This document shows, piece after piece, positions 1 through 9,577 of a DNA stretch of 64,000 bases. How positions within the stretch are numbered: position 1 is the stretch's first letter; the number at the start of each line of letters is the position of its first letter. Source of the DNA: Streptomyces sp. NBC_00464 (GTDB lineage: Bacteria; Actinomycetota; Actinomycetes; Streptomycetales; Streptomycetaceae). The position numbers were made by a program, and so were the translations under genes. The notes beneath the pieces were generated by a model, which saw only the letters and a program-made list of their open reading frames with translations, did not search any database and was not told the DNA's origin. Location of the stretch: assembly GCF_036013915.1 (NCBI RefSeq), contig NZ_CP107899.1:1550001-1614000 (forward strand). The letters are read 5' to 3'.

Positions 1-701
1 AAGGCGACGGCCGACTTGATGGTGCCCTGGAACGCCGGACCTGCCTCGGTCACGCCCAGGTGCAGCGGGTAGTCGCACTGCGCGGCGAGCTGCCGGTAGG
101 CGTTGACCATCACGACCGGGTCGTTGTGCTTCACCGAGATCTTGATGTCCCGGAAGCCGTGCTCCTCGAAGAGGGACGCCTCCCACAGCGCCGACTCCAC
201 CAGGGCCTCGGGCGTCGCCTTGCCGTACTTCTTCAGCAGCCGCGCGTCCAGCGAGCCCGCGTTCACGCCGATCCGGATCGGGGTCCCGGCGTCGTTCGCC
301 GCCCGCGCGATCTCCTTGACCTTGTCGTCGAACTGCTTGATGTTCCCGGGGTTCACCCGCACCGCCGCGCAGCCCGCGTCGATCGCGGCGAACACGTACT
401 TCGGCTGGAAGTGGATGTCCGCGATCACCGGGATCTGCGACTTCGAGGCGATCGTCGCGAGCGCGTCCGCATCGTCCTGCGTCGGGCACGCCACCCGCAC
501 GATCTGGCAGCCCGAGGCCGTCAGCTCCGCGATCTGCTGCAGCGTGGCACCGATGTCCGACGTACGCGTCGTCGTCATCGACTGCACCGAAACCGGCGCG
601 TCCCCACCGACCGCCACCGACCCGACCTGGATCTTGCGGCTGACCCGCCGTACGGCGAGCTGGGTCGGAACGGTGGGCATTCCGAGAGAAATCGCAGTCA
701 T
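1..701 (-). CDS. ispG: 4-hydroxy-3-methylbut-2-en-1-yl diphosphate synthase, N-terminal part
   Basis: IspG (GcpE) reduces methylerythritol cyclodiphosphate to HMBPP in the MEP isoprenoid pathway. About 233 residues are visible from the ATG at 701; the gene runs off the left edge, so the C-terminal Fe-S cysteine region is not seen. The visible part is the TIM-barrel half, with QSMTTT near residue 40, RVACPT, DIHFQ, and the stretch VRVNPGN. The order ispG, membrane protease, dxr is conserved in actinobacteria. The protease gene stops 184 bases upstream, so cotranscription is possible. Identity is very secure; only completeness is lacking. Confidence 0.96.
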   Translation of the reverse strand, partial: MTAISLGMPTVPTQLAVRRVSRKIQVGSVAVGGDAPVSVQSMTTTRTSDIGATLQQIAELTASGCQIVRVACPTQDDADALATIASKSQIPVIADIHFQPKYVFAAIDAGCAAVRVNPGNIKQFDDKVKEIARAANDAGTPIRIGVNAGSLDARLLKKYGKATPEALVESALWEASLFEEHGFRDIKISVKHNDPVVMVNAYRQLAAQCDYPLHLGVTEAGPAFQGTIKSAVA

Positions 702-885
702 GCGCTGAGCATCCCCAAGGTGTGGATCGAGGTCCCGAAGTCGGCGGGCTCCGGCCTTCGAGGTTACGGCACCGAGCACGGCGTGAAGCACACCGCGTCC
801 GGGAACCCGGGCAAAATATGGGCTCCCGGACGCACCGTGCGCATCCACCGTCACTCGGGGTACATGCGGCCCCGGGCCGGGCCGG

Positions 886-2196
886 TCAGGAGATCTTGAC
901 CGGGTTGACGACGTCGGCGACCAGGACGAGCAGGGTGAAGCAGATGAACACCCCGGCGACCACGTAGGCGACCGGCATCAGCTTCGCGACGTCGAACGGG
1001 CCCGGGTCGGGGCGCTTGAAGACCCGCGCCACGTTCCGGCGCAGCGCCTCCCACAGCGCCCCCGCGATATGACCGCCGTCGAGGGGCAGCAGGGGCAGCA
1101 TGTTGAAGAGGAACAGCGAGAGGTTGAAGCCCGCCAGCAGGAACAGCATCATCGCGACCTGGTTCTGCGCCGGTACGTCCAGCGTCATCACCTCGCCGCC
1201 GATCCTGGCCGCGCCGACGACGCCCACCGGGGAGTCCGCCGCGCGCTCGCCGTCGCCGAAGGCCGCGTCCCAGAGGTCGGGGATCTTGGAAGGCAGGGCG
1301 ATGATCGAGTCGACGCCGTTCTCGATCATGTCGCCCATGCGGACGACGGAGTCACCGAAGGAGAGCGGGACGATTTCCGTCTGCGCCGCGAATCCGAGGT
1401 AACCGGCGGAGATGAACTTTCCCGGCACCACTTCGCCGTCGGAGTCCTTCTTCGCCACGGCGTTCTTCTTGAGCACGGCGTGGAGGGTCTTCTCCTGCCC
1501 GTCGCGCTGGACCGTGATGGTGGCGGGGCCGATCGTGTCGCGGATCTTGTCGGAGAGTACGGACCACTCGTCGATCTTCTGGCCGTTGAAGGCGACGATC
1601 TTGTCGCCCACCTTCAGACCGGCGGCCTGCGCGGGCGAGACCGGGTCGGACTTCTTGCAGGTCTCCCGCTTCTCGCTCTGGGAGATCACGCACTTCTGGA
1701 CACCGGCGACATCGGTCGTCTGCGTCTGGAATCCGAAGGTCATGGCCACACCGAGGAAGATCGCCACGGCCAGGACCAGGTTCATGAAGGGTCCGGCGAA
1801 CATGACGATGACGCGCTTCCACGGCTTGCGCGTGTAGAAGAGGCGCTTCTCGTCGCCCTCTTCGAGCTCCTCGAAGGCGGCGGATCTGGCGTCCTCGATC
1901 ATGCCGCGCCACGGCGAGGTGGAGCGTGCCTCCAGCTTCCCGTCCGGTCCCGGCGGGAACATCCCGATCATGCGGATGTAGCCGCCGGCCGGGATGGCCT
2001 TGATCCCGTACTCCGTGTCGCCCTTCTTCCGCGACCAGATGGTCGGGCCGAAGCCGACCATGTACTGGGGTACGCGGATACCGAAGAGCTTCGCGGTCGA
2101 CAGGTGGCCCAGCTCGTGCCAGGCGATGGAGAACAGCAGGCCGAAGGCGAAGACCGCGATGCCGAGAATAGTCAGCAGGATCGTCGTCATGCTCAT
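886..2196 (-). CDS. Site-2 protease family membrane metalloprotease (RseP/Rip1-like)
   Basis: Zinc intramembrane protease of family M50, 436 aa, expected to cut membrane anti-sigma factors or similar substrates within the bilayer. The zinc motif HELGH is at residues 27-31 in the first membrane segment. A PDZ domain ([14 protein letters not shown]) lies near residues 190-260. The second metal motif LPLDGGH is near residue 370, followed by a last membrane helix. The start overlaps the dxr stop in an ATGA, implying translational coupling. The same dxr-protease-ispG order surrounds Rip1 in mycobacteria, so orthology to Rip1 is likely. The substrate here is unknown. Confidence 0.93.
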   Translation of the reverse strand: MSMTTILLTILGIAVFAFGLLFSIAWHELGHLSTAKLFGIRVPQYMVGFGPTIWSRKKGDTEYGIKAIPAGGYIRMIGMFPPGPDGKLEARSTSPWRGMIEDARSAAFEELEEGDEKRLFYTRKPWKRVIVMFAGPFMNLVLAVAIFLGVAMTFGFQTQTTDVAGVQKCVISQSEKRETCKKSDPVSPAQAAGLKVGDKIVAFNGQKIDEWSVLSDKIRDTIGPATITVQRDGQEKTLHAVLKKNAVAKKDSDGEVVPGKFISAGYLGFAAQTEIVPLSFGDSVVRMGDMIENGVDSIIALPSKIPDLWDAAFGDGERAADSPVGVVGAARIGGEVMTLDVPAQNQVAMMLFLLAGFNLSLFLFNMLPLLPLDGGHIAGALWEALRRNVARVFKRPDPGPFDVAKLMPVAYVVAGVFICFTLLVLVADVVNPVKIS

Positions 2197-3446
2197 GCGC
2201 GCGCCTCCGCGGTGGCCTTGGCCGAGAGTTCCCGGGCCCGGGTCCGTGCCCAGGCCTCCGCTTCAAGGACGTCCGCGACCGTGAGGGAAGTTCCCGTCGC
2301 GGGCGTTCCGTGTTCTTCCACCACTGCCGTGACCGTGTCCATGATGCCGTTGAACGCCAGACGCCCGTCCAGGAACGCGTCCACGCACTCCTCGTTCGCC
2401 GCGTTGAACACCGCCGGGGCGGTGCCGCCGAGCGTACCCACGTGCCGTGCGAGTCCGACGGACGGGAAGGCCTCCGTGTCGAGCGGGAAGAACTCCCACG
2501 TGGAGGCCTTCGTCCAGTCGAAGGCGGGGGCCGCGTCGGGAACGCGCTGCGGCCAGCCGAGGCCGATGGCGATCGGTCCACGCATGTCGGGCGGGGTTGC
2601 CTGAGCGAGGGTGGAGCCGTCGGTGAACTCCACCATGGAGTGGACGTACGACTGGGGGTGGACCACGACCTCGATCCGGTCGAAGGGGATGTCGTAGAGG
2701 AGGTGCGCCTCGATGACCTCAAGACCCTTGTTGACCAGGGTGGCCGAATTGACCGTGATGACCGGGCCCATGGCCCAGGTCGGGTGGTTGAGAGCCTGCT
2801 CCCGCGTGACGTCCGCGAGCTCGCTCCTGGTACGTCCCCGGAACGGGCCGCCGGACGCGGTGACGACCAGCTTGCGCACATCGGCGCGCTTGCCGGCCGC
2901 GAGTGCCTGGAAGAGCGCGGCGTGCTCGGAGTCGACCGGAATGATCTGGCCGGGGGTGGCGAGCGCCTTGACCAGCGGGCCGCCGACGATCAGCGATTCC
3001 TTGTTGGCGAGCGCCAGGGTGCGGCCCGCCTTCAGCGCGGCCAGGGTGGGGGCGAGACCGATCGAGCCGGTGATCCCGTTCAGCACGGTGTGGCATTCGC
3101 TGCCGGCCAGCTCCGTCGCGGCGTCGGGTCCGGCGAGGATCTCGGGGGGCTGCTCCCCTGCTCCGTACTCCTTGCGCAGCGCCTCGCGCAGGGCCGGCAC
3201 CGCCTCGGGGGAGGCGACGGCCACCGTGCGCACCTTCAGCAGGCGCGCCTGCTCGGCAAGGAGGGCGACCCGGCCGCCCGCCGCGGAGAGCGCGGTGACA
3301 CGGAAGCGGTCGGGGTTGCGCAGCACCAGGTCGATGGCCTGGGTGCCGATGGACCCGGTGGAGCCGAGGATGACGAGATCCCGGCGGCCTTCCACGGCAT
3401 CGAAGACAAGGTGCGGGTCGGCGAGGGGGGCGGGGCTGTCGCTCAT
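2193..3446 (-). CDS. dxr: 1-deoxy-D-xylulose 5-phosphate reductoisomerase
   Basis: Second enzyme of the MEP pathway: NADPH-dependent conversion of DXP to MEP. The chosen ATG at 3446 gives 417 aa. It follows a G-rich ribosome site and starts MSDSPAPL, which puts the nucleotide-binding GSTGSIGTQ at residues 28-36, as usual. Family motifs are VDSEHAAL (metal ligands), [16 protein letters not shown] and [10 protein letters not shown]. The open frame extends to 3545, but that would overlap the upstream lipoprotein gene and add an atypical N-terminus. It shares ATGA with the downstream protease gene, forming an operon with ispG. Confidence 0.95.
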   Translation of the reverse strand: MSDSPAPLADPHLVFDAVEGRRDLVILGSTGSIGTQAIDLVLRNPDRFRVTALSAAGGRVALLAEQARLLKVRTVAVASPEAVPALREALRKEYGAGEQPPEILAGPDAATELAGSECHTVLNGITGSIGLAPTLAALKAGRTLALANKESLIVGGPLVKALATPGQIIPVDSEHAALFQALAAGKRADVRKLVVTASGGPFRGRTRSELADVTREQALNHPTWAMGPVITVNSATLVNKGLEVIEAHLLYDIPFDRIEVVVHPQSYVHSMVEFTDGSTLAQATPPDMRGPIAIGLGWPQRVPDAAPAFDWTKASTWEFFPLDTEAFPSVGLARHVGTLGGTAPAVFNAANEECVDAFLDGRLAFNGIMDTVTAVVEEHGTPATGTSLTVADVLEAEAWARTRARELSAKATAEARA

Positions 3447-3528
3447 GCCCCCCATTGTTGCCGCATCGGCTGTGCTCATGGACAGCGCGCCCCTCGCGCC
3501 GCGTCGTGGCTGCTCGCTCATCGAGCCC

Positions 3529-4305
3529 TCAGACCTTCGCCGCACGGAACTTGGCCCACTGGGAGGCCATGACCTCGGGCGGCACTCCGCCGACGTCCTT
3601 GGTCGAGGTGATCTCCGCCCGGAAGGCGAGGGTCGTGGAGCCGGAACGGACGACGGTGAGGTACTCGTACAGCTTCTCCTTCCCCTTCACGTCGAGGATG
3701 GTGAAGCGGTACGCCTTCGACTCGTCGGCCTCGGCGGCGAAGGCGGGCGCCTTGACGGGTTCAGCCTTGAGGTACTTCGCCGCCGCGACGGCCCGCTCCT
3801 CGGTGAATCCGCCGGCGCAGTCCTGGCCGGCCTTGTCGAGGGCCTTCATGACGGTGGCCGCGCCGCCGTTCGCGTAGCTGCGCAGGGTGACGTCGACGGT
3901 GAGGCCGAGCATCTCGTCCGGGACGTCTACCTTGCGCTGGACCTGGGCGGCCGGGTCCGGGTCGCCGACCTCGCCGGCGAGGCTGACGAGCGGCTGACAG
4001 CCGGCCGGGGCGGCGGTGTACGCATCACCGAGCGGGCCGTCCAGGACGTACTCGGACGCGGTGTACTTGCCGACCTTCTCGCCGTCCGTGAAGGACGCGG
4101 CCGTCAGCTGAGCCTCATCGGGCGCGCCCGGCGCGGAGGGCTTGGCCGAGGCCTTGCCGTCCTTGTCCGCGCCGGCGGAGCTGCCGGAACCGCCCGCACT
4201 GTCCTCGTCACCGCCGCAGGCGGATACGCCCAGAGCCATCGTGGCCGCGATCCCGATGACCGCCAAGCGGCGCCACCGCCCGCGCAGGTTCGTCGCCCCG
4301 TACAT
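3529..4305 (-). CDS. Secreted lipoprotein, function unknown
   Basis: 258 aa from the ATG at 4305, preferred over the ATG at 4317 because GGAG sits six bases before it. The N-terminus has two arginines, a hydrophobic stretch and a lipobox LGVSAC with the lipidated Cys at residue 30. A Gly/Ser/Asp-rich linker follows, then an alpha/beta-looking soluble domain with two further Cys (near QPLVSL and QDCAGG). It has the look of the many Streptomyces surface lipoproteins of unknown role. It precedes dxr on the same strand by 82 bases, so it may be read into the MEP genes, but nothing links it functionally. Confidence 0.8.
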   Translation of the reverse strand: MYGATNLRGRWRRLAVIGIAATMALGVSACGGDEDSAGGSGSSAGADKDGKASAKPSAPGAPDEAQLTAASFTDGEKVGKYTASEYVLDGPLGDAYTAAPAGCQPLVSLAGEVGDPDPAAQVQRKVDVPDEMLGLTVDVTLRSYANGGAATVMKALDKAGQDCAGGFTEERAVAAAKYLKAEPVKAPAFAAEADESKAYRFTILDVKGKEKLYEYLTVVRSGSTTLAFRAEITSTKDVGGVPPEVMASQWAKFRAAKV

Positions 4306-4340
4306 GTCTGTCTCCATTCCTCGGTCCCCGGTCCACCGGC

Positions 4341-4526
4341 TCAGAAATGCGTGGCCACGCCGAACTTCCTGCGGAGCCGGGCCATGTCGTGCAGGTCCGC
4401 TGCGCCGAGGTCCTTGTGGCTGCGGGTCTCCTCGCCCAGCAGGGCATCGACACCCCGGCCACCGGCGATCACCGCATCCGCACCGGCCCCGCGCACCACG
4501 GACAGCACATCGGCGGCGGACATCAT
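4341..4526 (-). pseudogene. Truncated nucleotidyltransferase remnant (aminoglycoside/lincosamide type)
   Basis: Short frame of 61 codons. Residues 1-40 read like the N-terminus of the aminoglycoside/lincosamide nucleotidyltransferase family: an ADVL helix, then GGRGVDALLGEETRSHKDL, where family members have GGWGVDALLG..TR.H.DLD followed by the catalytic acidic pair. Here DLD is replaced by DLG and the frame ends about 20 residues later (RRKFGVATHF). The metal-binding acids and the rest of the domain are gone. I read it as the 5' remnant of a decayed antibiotic-modifying enzyme gene; a short expressed peptide cannot be excluded. It lies between aroA and the lipoprotein gene. Confidence 0.6.
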
Positions 4527-4569
4527 GGCGCGGAGCCTATCGGTCCCGCACCGCCCCGTGTCCGGAGAT

Positions 4570-5832
4570 TCAGCGGCCGGCCCGCTGTCCGGCCAGGAGC
4601 TGTGCGAACTCGGCGAAGGCCTCGTGGAACCGGGGGAACGTCTTGCGTACGCAGCCGGGGTCGTCGTACGTGATGCCGGGTGTCCGCAGGCCGGTGACGG
4701 CGAACGACATGACGATGCGGTGGTCGCCGTGGGTGGCGATCTCCGTGGGCCGGGGTGTACCCGGCCGGATCTCGATCCAGTCCGGTCCGGTGGCGACCGT
4801 GATGCCCATCCGGCGGAGGTTCTCGGCGCACGCCTCCAGCCGGTCGCACTCCTTGACCCGGGTGTTGCCGACGTCCTCGATGCGGACCGGTCCCGAGGCG
4901 AAGGGGGCGAGGCCGGCCAGCGTCGGCATGGTGTCGGAGATGTCACGCATGTTGACCGTGATGCCGGTCAGGCGGCCGGTGGACCGGACCGTCGTGGCAT
5001 CGGCCGTCGTGCGCACCTCCGCACCCATGCGGCGCAGGACGTCGACGAACCGCAGATCCCCCTGGAGGGCGCCCTGTCCGAGGCCGGGAACGGTGACCTC
5101 ACCGCCCGTGAGGGCCGCGGCCGCGAAGAAGTAACTGGCGGTGGAGGCATCGGGCTCGATGGCGTAGGTGGTGGCCCGGTAGCCGCCGGGCGGCACCGTG
5201 AAGACCGTGTTGCCGGGGCCGCCGCGGGTGACCTCGACGCCGAAGCTGCGCATCATCGCCAGAGTGATCTCGATGTACGGCGCCGACACCAGATCGGTGA
5301 CGGTGATCGTGAGCCCTTGCGAGGTCAGCGGCCCGAGCATCAGCAGCGCGGTGAGGTACTGACTGGACTGCCCGGCGTCCAGGGTCAGTTCGCCGCCCTT
5401 GATGCCGGCGGCCTCGATGCGCAGCGGGTGGTGGCCCTCGGCGGCCTCGTGGTGGAGGTCGACGCCGAGCGTGCGCAGCGCCTCGGTGAGCGGGGCGAGC
5501 GGGCGGCGGCGCATCTGGGCGGAGGCGTCGAAGCGGAAGCTGCCGCGGGCGCCGGCCGCCGCGAGGGTGGGCAGGAACCGGGCGGTGGTCGCGCCGTCCC
5601 GGCAGTAGACGTCGGCGTCGGTCGCCCCGGGCCCGGCCGGGCGGCCCGTGATCTGCCAGGCCTCCGCCTCCCGCTTCACCTCGTATCCGAGGGCGGTGAG
5701 CCCTTCGGCGAAGCCTTCGGTGTCGTCCGAGCTCAGTGGACGTACGAGGGTGCTGGTGCCGTTCGCGGCGGCGGCCAGGAAGAGGGCGCGCGCGGTGACG
5801 GACTTGGAACCGGGGACATGGATGACGGTCAC
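4570..5832 (-). CDS. aroA: 3-phosphoshikimate 1-carboxyvinyltransferase (EPSP synthase), divergent
   Basis: Joins PEP and shikimate 3-phosphate in the shikimate pathway. 420 aa from the GTG at 5832 (MTVIHVPGSKS); an ATG at 5880 in frame would add 16 residues before the conserved PGSKSVTAR motif and is less likely. The second hallmark, ECDRLEA, and GDHRIVMSFA near the C-terminus are present. The PEP loop is unusual: CRDGATTARF at residues 77-86 replaces the common G-x-AGT-x-MR pattern, with Ala81 where most enzymes have Gly. Streptomyces often carry two aroA-like genes; this could be the accessory copy. No other aro genes are near. Confidence 0.88.
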   Translation of the reverse strand: MTVIHVPGSKSVTARALFLAAAANGTSTLVRPLSSDDTEGFAEGLTALGYEVKREAEAWQITGRPAGPGATDADVYCRDGATTARFLPTLAAAGARGSFRFDASAQMRRRPLAPLTEALRTLGVDLHHEAAEGHHPLRIEAAGIKGGELTLDAGQSSQYLTALLMLGPLTSQGLTITVTDLVSAPYIEITLAMMRSFGVEVTRGGPGNTVFTVPPGGYRATTYAIEPDASTASYFFAAAALTGGEVTVPGLGQGALQGDLRFVDVLRRMGAEVRTTADATTVRSTGRLTGITVNMRDISDTMPTLAGLAPFASGPVRIEDVGNTRVKECDRLEACAENLRRMGITVATGPDWIEIRPGTPRPTEIATHGDHRIVMSFAVTGLRTPGITYDDPGCVRKTFPRFHEAFAEFAQLLAGQRAGR

Positions 5833-5916
5833 GGGCGCCCATCCTGCCGTGCCGTGCGCACGGCGGCGGGGCGCGTCCATCGAGTGGACGCGCCCCGCCG
5901 GTCGGGCGTCGGAAAC

Positions 5917-7878
5917 TCAGCGGATCGGCCGGTGGGCGTTCTCCCGGACCGAGGGGCCGGGGGTGGCGTCGGCGATCCACGGGCCGTCGCCGCTCGGGTC
6001 GATGATGCCCTCCTCCAGCCAGGTGTACGTGCCGGACAGGACGCCGTCGACCACCCGCCGGTCGAGGTCGTCGGTGTTGGACCAGAGCCGGGTGAAGAGC
6101 TCCTCGACCCGGATCCGGGACTGGCGGCAGAAGGTGTCGGCGAGCTGGTACGCCTCGCGGCCGTGGTCGCCCTCGGTGCGCAGCAGTTCGGCCCGGACGC
6201 AGGCGGCGCTCATGGCGAAGAGTTCCGCGCCGATGTCGACGATCCTGCCGAGGAAGCCCTGCTTGGTCTCCATCCGGCCCTGCCAGCGGGACATGGCGTA
6301 GAAGGTGGAGCGGGCCAGTTTGCGGGAGGCCCGCTCGACGTAGCGGAGGTGCCCGGACAGGTCGGCGTGGCCGGACGGGTGGAAGTCCCCGTAGGTGCCC
6401 GGGAGCTGTCCCGGTCCGGCGACGAGTTTCGGCAGCCACTTGGCGTAGAACCCGGCCGCGTTCGCACCCGCCCTGGCCTTGGCGGAGAGCGGCTTGTCGG
6501 GGTCGATGATGTCGCCCGCGACCTTGAGGTGTGCGTCGACCGCCTCGCGGGCGATGAGCAGGTGCATGATCTCCGTCGAGCCCTCGAAGATCCGGTTGAT
6601 CCGCATGTCCCTGAGCATCTGCTCGGCGGGGACGGCCCGTTCGCCGCGGGCGGCGAGGGAGTCCGCGGTCTCGAAGCCCCGGCCGCCGCGGATCTGGACC
6701 AGTTCGTCGGCCATCAGGCAGCCCATCTCGGAGCCGTACAGCTTGGCGAGCGCGGCTTCGATCCGGATGTCGTTGCGGTCCTCGTCCGCCATCTGCGAGG
6801 AGAGGTCGACGACGGCTTCGAGGGCGAAGGTGGTCGCTGCGATGAAAGAGATCTTCGCGCCGACGGCCTCGTGCCGGGCGACCGGCCTGCCCCACTGCTC
6901 ACGGACCGCCGACCATTCGCGGGCGATCTTCAGACACCATTTCCCGGAGCCGACACACATGGCGGGCAGTGAGAGCCGGCCGGTGTTGAGGGTGGTCAGC
7001 GCGATCTTGAGCCCGGCACCCTCCGGTCCGATACGGTTCGCGGCCGGCACGCGCACCTGGTGGAAGCGGGTGACGCCGTTCTCCAGACCGCGCAGGCCCA
7101 TGAAGGCGTTGCGGTGCTCCACGGTGATGCCCGGGGCGTCGGCCTCGACCACGAAGGCCGTGATGCCGCCCTTGTGCCCTTCCGACTTCGGTACGCGCGC
7201 CATGACGACCAGGAGGTCCGCGACGACCCCGTTGGTCGTCCACAGCTTCACTCCGTCGAGGATGTAGTCGTCCCCGTCCCGAACGGCCGAGGTGGCGAGC
7301 CGGGCCGGGTCGGAGCCCACGTCCGGTTCGGTGAGGAGGAACGCCGAGATGTCGGTACGGGCCAGCCGGGGCAGGAAGGTGTCCTTCTGCTCCTGGCTGC
7401 CGAAGATCTTCAGGGGCTGCGGAACGCCGATGGACTGGTGGGCGGAGAGCAGGGCGCCGATCGCGGGGCTGGCGGAGCCGACCAGGGCGAGGGCCTTGTT
7501 GTAGTAGACCTGTGTCAGCCCGAGGCCGCCGTACTTCACGTCGATCTTCATGCCCAGCGCGCCGAGTTCCTTGAGGCCGTTGACGACCTCGTCGGGGATC
7601 CTCGCCTCGCGCTCGATGAGGGCGCCGTCGATCCGGGTCTCGCAGAAGTCGCGCAGCCGGGCGAGGAACTCCTCGCCCCGCCGGACGTCCTCGGCGGCGG
7701 GCAGCGGATGCGGGTGGATCAGGTCGAGCCGGAAGCGGCCCAGGAAGAGTTCCTTGGCGAAACTGGGTTTGCGCCAGTCCTGCTCGCGCGCGTCCTCGGC
7801 CACCTGTCGCGCTTCGCGTTCGGTGACCTTGGGCGGGTGCGGTTGTGCGGACGGACGTTGTGCGGATGGTGCGGACAT
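5917..7878 (-). CDS. Acyl-CoA dehydrogenase (FadE-type, long form)
   Basis: 653-aa flavoenzyme that oxidises acyl-CoA to enoyl-CoA. It has the three-part fold: N-terminal helices, a beta domain with FLLTEPDVGSDPA and WTTNG, and a C-terminal helical domain with RGGRGFE. The motif RIFEGSTEIM near residue 430 carries the glutamate at the usual catalytic-base position. About 150 extra C-terminal residues and an N-terminal extension make it resemble the very-long-chain/ACAD9-like group rather than 380-aa short-chain enzymes. It stands alone with no electron-transfer or thiolase genes beside it. Substrate length is not predictable from the sequence. Confidence 0.92.
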   Translation of the reverse strand: MSAPSAQRPSAQPHPPKVTEREARQVAEDAREQDWRKPSFAKELFLGRFRLDLIHPHPLPAAEDVRRGEEFLARLRDFCETRIDGALIEREARIPDEVVNGLKELGALGMKIDVKYGGLGLTQVYYNKALALVGSASPAIGALLSAHQSIGVPQPLKIFGSQEQKDTFLPRLARTDISAFLLTEPDVGSDPARLATSAVRDGDDYILDGVKLWTTNGVVADLLVVMARVPKSEGHKGGITAFVVEADAPGITVEHRNAFMGLRGLENGVTRFHQVRVPAANRIGPEGAGLKIALTTLNTGRLSLPAMCVGSGKWCLKIAREWSAVREQWGRPVARHEAVGAKISFIAATTFALEAVVDLSSQMADEDRNDIRIEAALAKLYGSEMGCLMADELVQIRGGRGFETADSLAARGERAVPAEQMLRDMRINRIFEGSTEIMHLLIAREAVDAHLKVAGDIIDPDKPLSAKARAGANAAGFYAKWLPKLVAGPGQLPGTYGDFHPSGHADLSGHLRYVERASRKLARSTFYAMSRWQGRMETKQGFLGRIVDIGAELFAMSAACVRAELLRTEGDHGREAYQLADTFCRQSRIRVEELFTRLWSNTDDLDRRVVDGVLSGTYTWLEEGIIDPSGDGPWIADATPGPSVRENAHRPIR

Positions 7879-8137
7879 GAGGAGCTCACCTCGCCGCTTC
7901 GTCGGGTGGGTGGTCCCGACAGGCCCGCGGGCGGCGGGGGCCGTCCGCTCTTGCGTACCTATCGGTTCTACTCGTCCGTATGTACCCGATTCCCGGCCCT
8001 GCCACCATCCTCAGGGCGCCGATCGGGTCGGTTGCCACTCCACTGCCCGCCGGGGCGTGCGGCATGCCGGAAACCCAGGCATCTCCGGAGCCCGAGCTGC
8101 GGTACGCCACAGCGCCCGGCGCCGCGTACCGGCCCCG

Positions 8138-8722
8138 TCAAGGGCAGGAGCCCTCGTCCACCTGCAGTTTCACGGTCGCGGGATTGTGGAACGGCTCGCC
8201 CGCACGGGGCTCCTGCGTACAGACCCAGCCGGCGATATCCCCGGATTCAGCGCTGCCGGTCGGGGCTGCGGTCCCGGTTGACAGCTTGATGTCAGCAGCC
8301 GGATAGCCCATGTCCAAGATCGCCTCTTCGGCGGTCCGGACATCTTTTCCTGCCAGGTCGGGCATCCTGGGCACGGCGTTGTGGCCTGTCCACGTCTTGA
8401 GGCAGCGCTCGGAATTGAGAACCACACCGAAATCTACGGACTGCGGAGGACCCCCCTTCCTTTGAAGGCACACCTTCCAGCGGCTCGGCGCGCTCTTGTT
8501 CACATTCCGACCCAGGCCGGTCACATCCCTGAGGCTGTAACCCTTTCCGGCGGCTATGGCCGCCGTTATCGCGGCCTCCAACCCTTTTCCGGACTGTTCA
8601 CTCATGACCTGCTCGGCAGACACCTGGCCGGAGGTACCGCTCTGGCCACCGCATCCCGATACTGCAGAAGCACCGACCATTGCAGCTGCCACTACAAGCA
8701 CATACCGAATAGATGACTTCAC
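8138..8722 (-). CDS. Lipoprotein with C-terminal PASTA-like segment
   Basis: 194 aa. The signal peptide ends in VSGC with lipidated Cys24. The middle part contains KGYSLRDVTG and two cysteines (WKVCLQRKG and NSERCLKTW). The C-terminal part (PDLAGKDVRTAEEAILDMGY, then VCTQEPRAGEPF) follows the PASTA pattern of P-x-L-x-G, an amphipathic helix and a V-x-x-Q-x-P-x-x-G strand. PASTA-type modules often bind peptidoglycan fragments, so a wall-associated role is an inference. Base composition is less GC-rich than the flanking genes, and with the next gene it looks like an accessory insertion. Confidence 0.75.
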   Translation of the reverse strand: MKSSIRYVLVVAAAMVGASAVSGCGGQSGTSGQVSAEQVMSEQSGKGLEAAITAAIAAGKGYSLRDVTGLGRNVNKSAPSRWKVCLQRKGGPPQSVDFGVVLNSERCLKTWTGHNAVPRMPDLAGKDVRTAEEAILDMGYPAADIKLSTGTAAPTGSAESGDIAGWVCTQEPRAGEPFHNPATVKLQVDEGSCP

Positions 8723-8783
8723 GCAAGACCTCCAACAACGATGGAGGGGAGGGCAACTCCCCTCCCCTCCATCGCCGAATCGC

Positions 8784-9158
8784 TTAGGCTATTCCAACCG
8801 TGTAAAGGCTGCAAAGGTTCGTGAGGATGAGATACCCGTCGTATTCGCCCACGCAGGCCCGGAAATCTACGCGCTCGCCCTCGGCGACATCAAGGTCCAC
8901 ATCCCGCGTCGTCCCCTTTCCATTGGGGTTCCAGTACGTGTAGAGACCATCACCCCAGTTGACCTGAGCAACGGCAGAATGTCCGTCCGCGTAGTCGTCC
9001 GTGATGAGAAGGTGTTCACCGTAATCTCTGAATGTCGCAGTGGCGCCGTCCCCGTACGCATAGACCTCACCGGACGTGGCGAACGCGTTCGAACCGCACA
9101 GGCCGATCGCGACAGCCGCAGGAACAACGAGCGAGCGAAGAAGCTTACGCACAGACAT
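8784..9158 (-). CDS. Small exported protein, unknown function
   Basis: 124 aa. The N-terminus MSVRKLLRSL is followed by a hydrophobic core and a likely signal peptidase site after NAFA (about residue 27). The mature part of roughly 95 residues is acidic and aromatic-rich, with one Cys pair (DFRACVG and TNLCSL) that could form a disulfide. No family is recognised, though many small secreted Streptomyces proteins look like this. An ATG with an AG-rich site (aaaggtgt) starts it. Its AT content is higher than the chromosome average here. It runs in the same direction as the lipoprotein gene 61 bases downstream. Confidence 0.7.
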   Translation of the reverse strand: MSVRKLLRSLVVPAAVAIGLCGSNAFATSGEVYAYGDGATATFRDYGEHLLITDDYADGHSAVAQVNWGDGLYTYWNPNGKGTTRDVDLDVAEGERVDFRACVGEYDGYLILTNLCSLYTVGIA

Positions 9159-9577
9159 ACACCTTTCAATCGCCTATAAATCTTGACGTTTATCGCAGCA
9201 AACCGCCAGAGCCCTCGACCCGCGTCACAAACCTCCGCTGAACTTCAGGCAGATCCGCACGTCATGACGATATTCCCAGAGTGATCAACCTGTAAAGGTG
9301 TCATCCACATCTTTACATCCGCCCAGACGCACCCGGCGCCCGGCACCCGGCCTTTGGAGTAGACCCCTGCACCGCGACATTCAATTGCTTTGAAGCTGGA
9401 TTGCCCAACCCTCTGCACGGTCAGGCAATTCGTCCGCAGTCACCCCGTTCTGCGGTTGGGCAATTCAACGCACACGGGACGACCACATCCCGGAAGGTAA
9501 GTACATTTACTCAATTTCGGCGCCGCTTGGACTTTTGACCGTATTGGACATGCAACTCCCCTATATATAACGGTTGG
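9159..9577. other. AT-rich gene-free stretch
   Basis: No plausible coding region in about 420 bases. Composition is clearly lower in GC than the flanks, particularly 9170-9330 and 9380-9570, where A/T runs such as atctttacat and tatatataac occur. It should contain the promoter of the small exported protein gene (minus strand) and, near 9544-9571, a plus-strand promoter-like pair. Its composition matches the two orphan genes beside it and suggests one acquired block. Confidence 0.55.
9544..9571 (+). promoter_or_regulatory. Candidate plus-strand promoter
   Basis: TTGGAC at 9544-9549 and TATAAC at 9566-9571 with a 16-base spacer; another TTGACC lies at 9535-9540. No gene follows on this strand, only hairpins and a terminator, so it would drive a short untranslated RNA. 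TATATA is also readable on the minus strand, so direction is not settled. Confidence 0.4.

Noticed and set aside
4341..4526. Functional lincosamide or aminoglycoside resistance gene
   Set aside because: Only about 40 residues of the family remain and the catalytic acids are absent.
2713..6972. Very long plus-strand open frame (about 1400 codons) opposite dxr, aroA and the acyl-CoA dehydrogenase
   Set aside because: A high-GC antisense shadow: no family motifs, Arg/Gly/Ala-rich sequence, and three well-recognised genes on the other strand.
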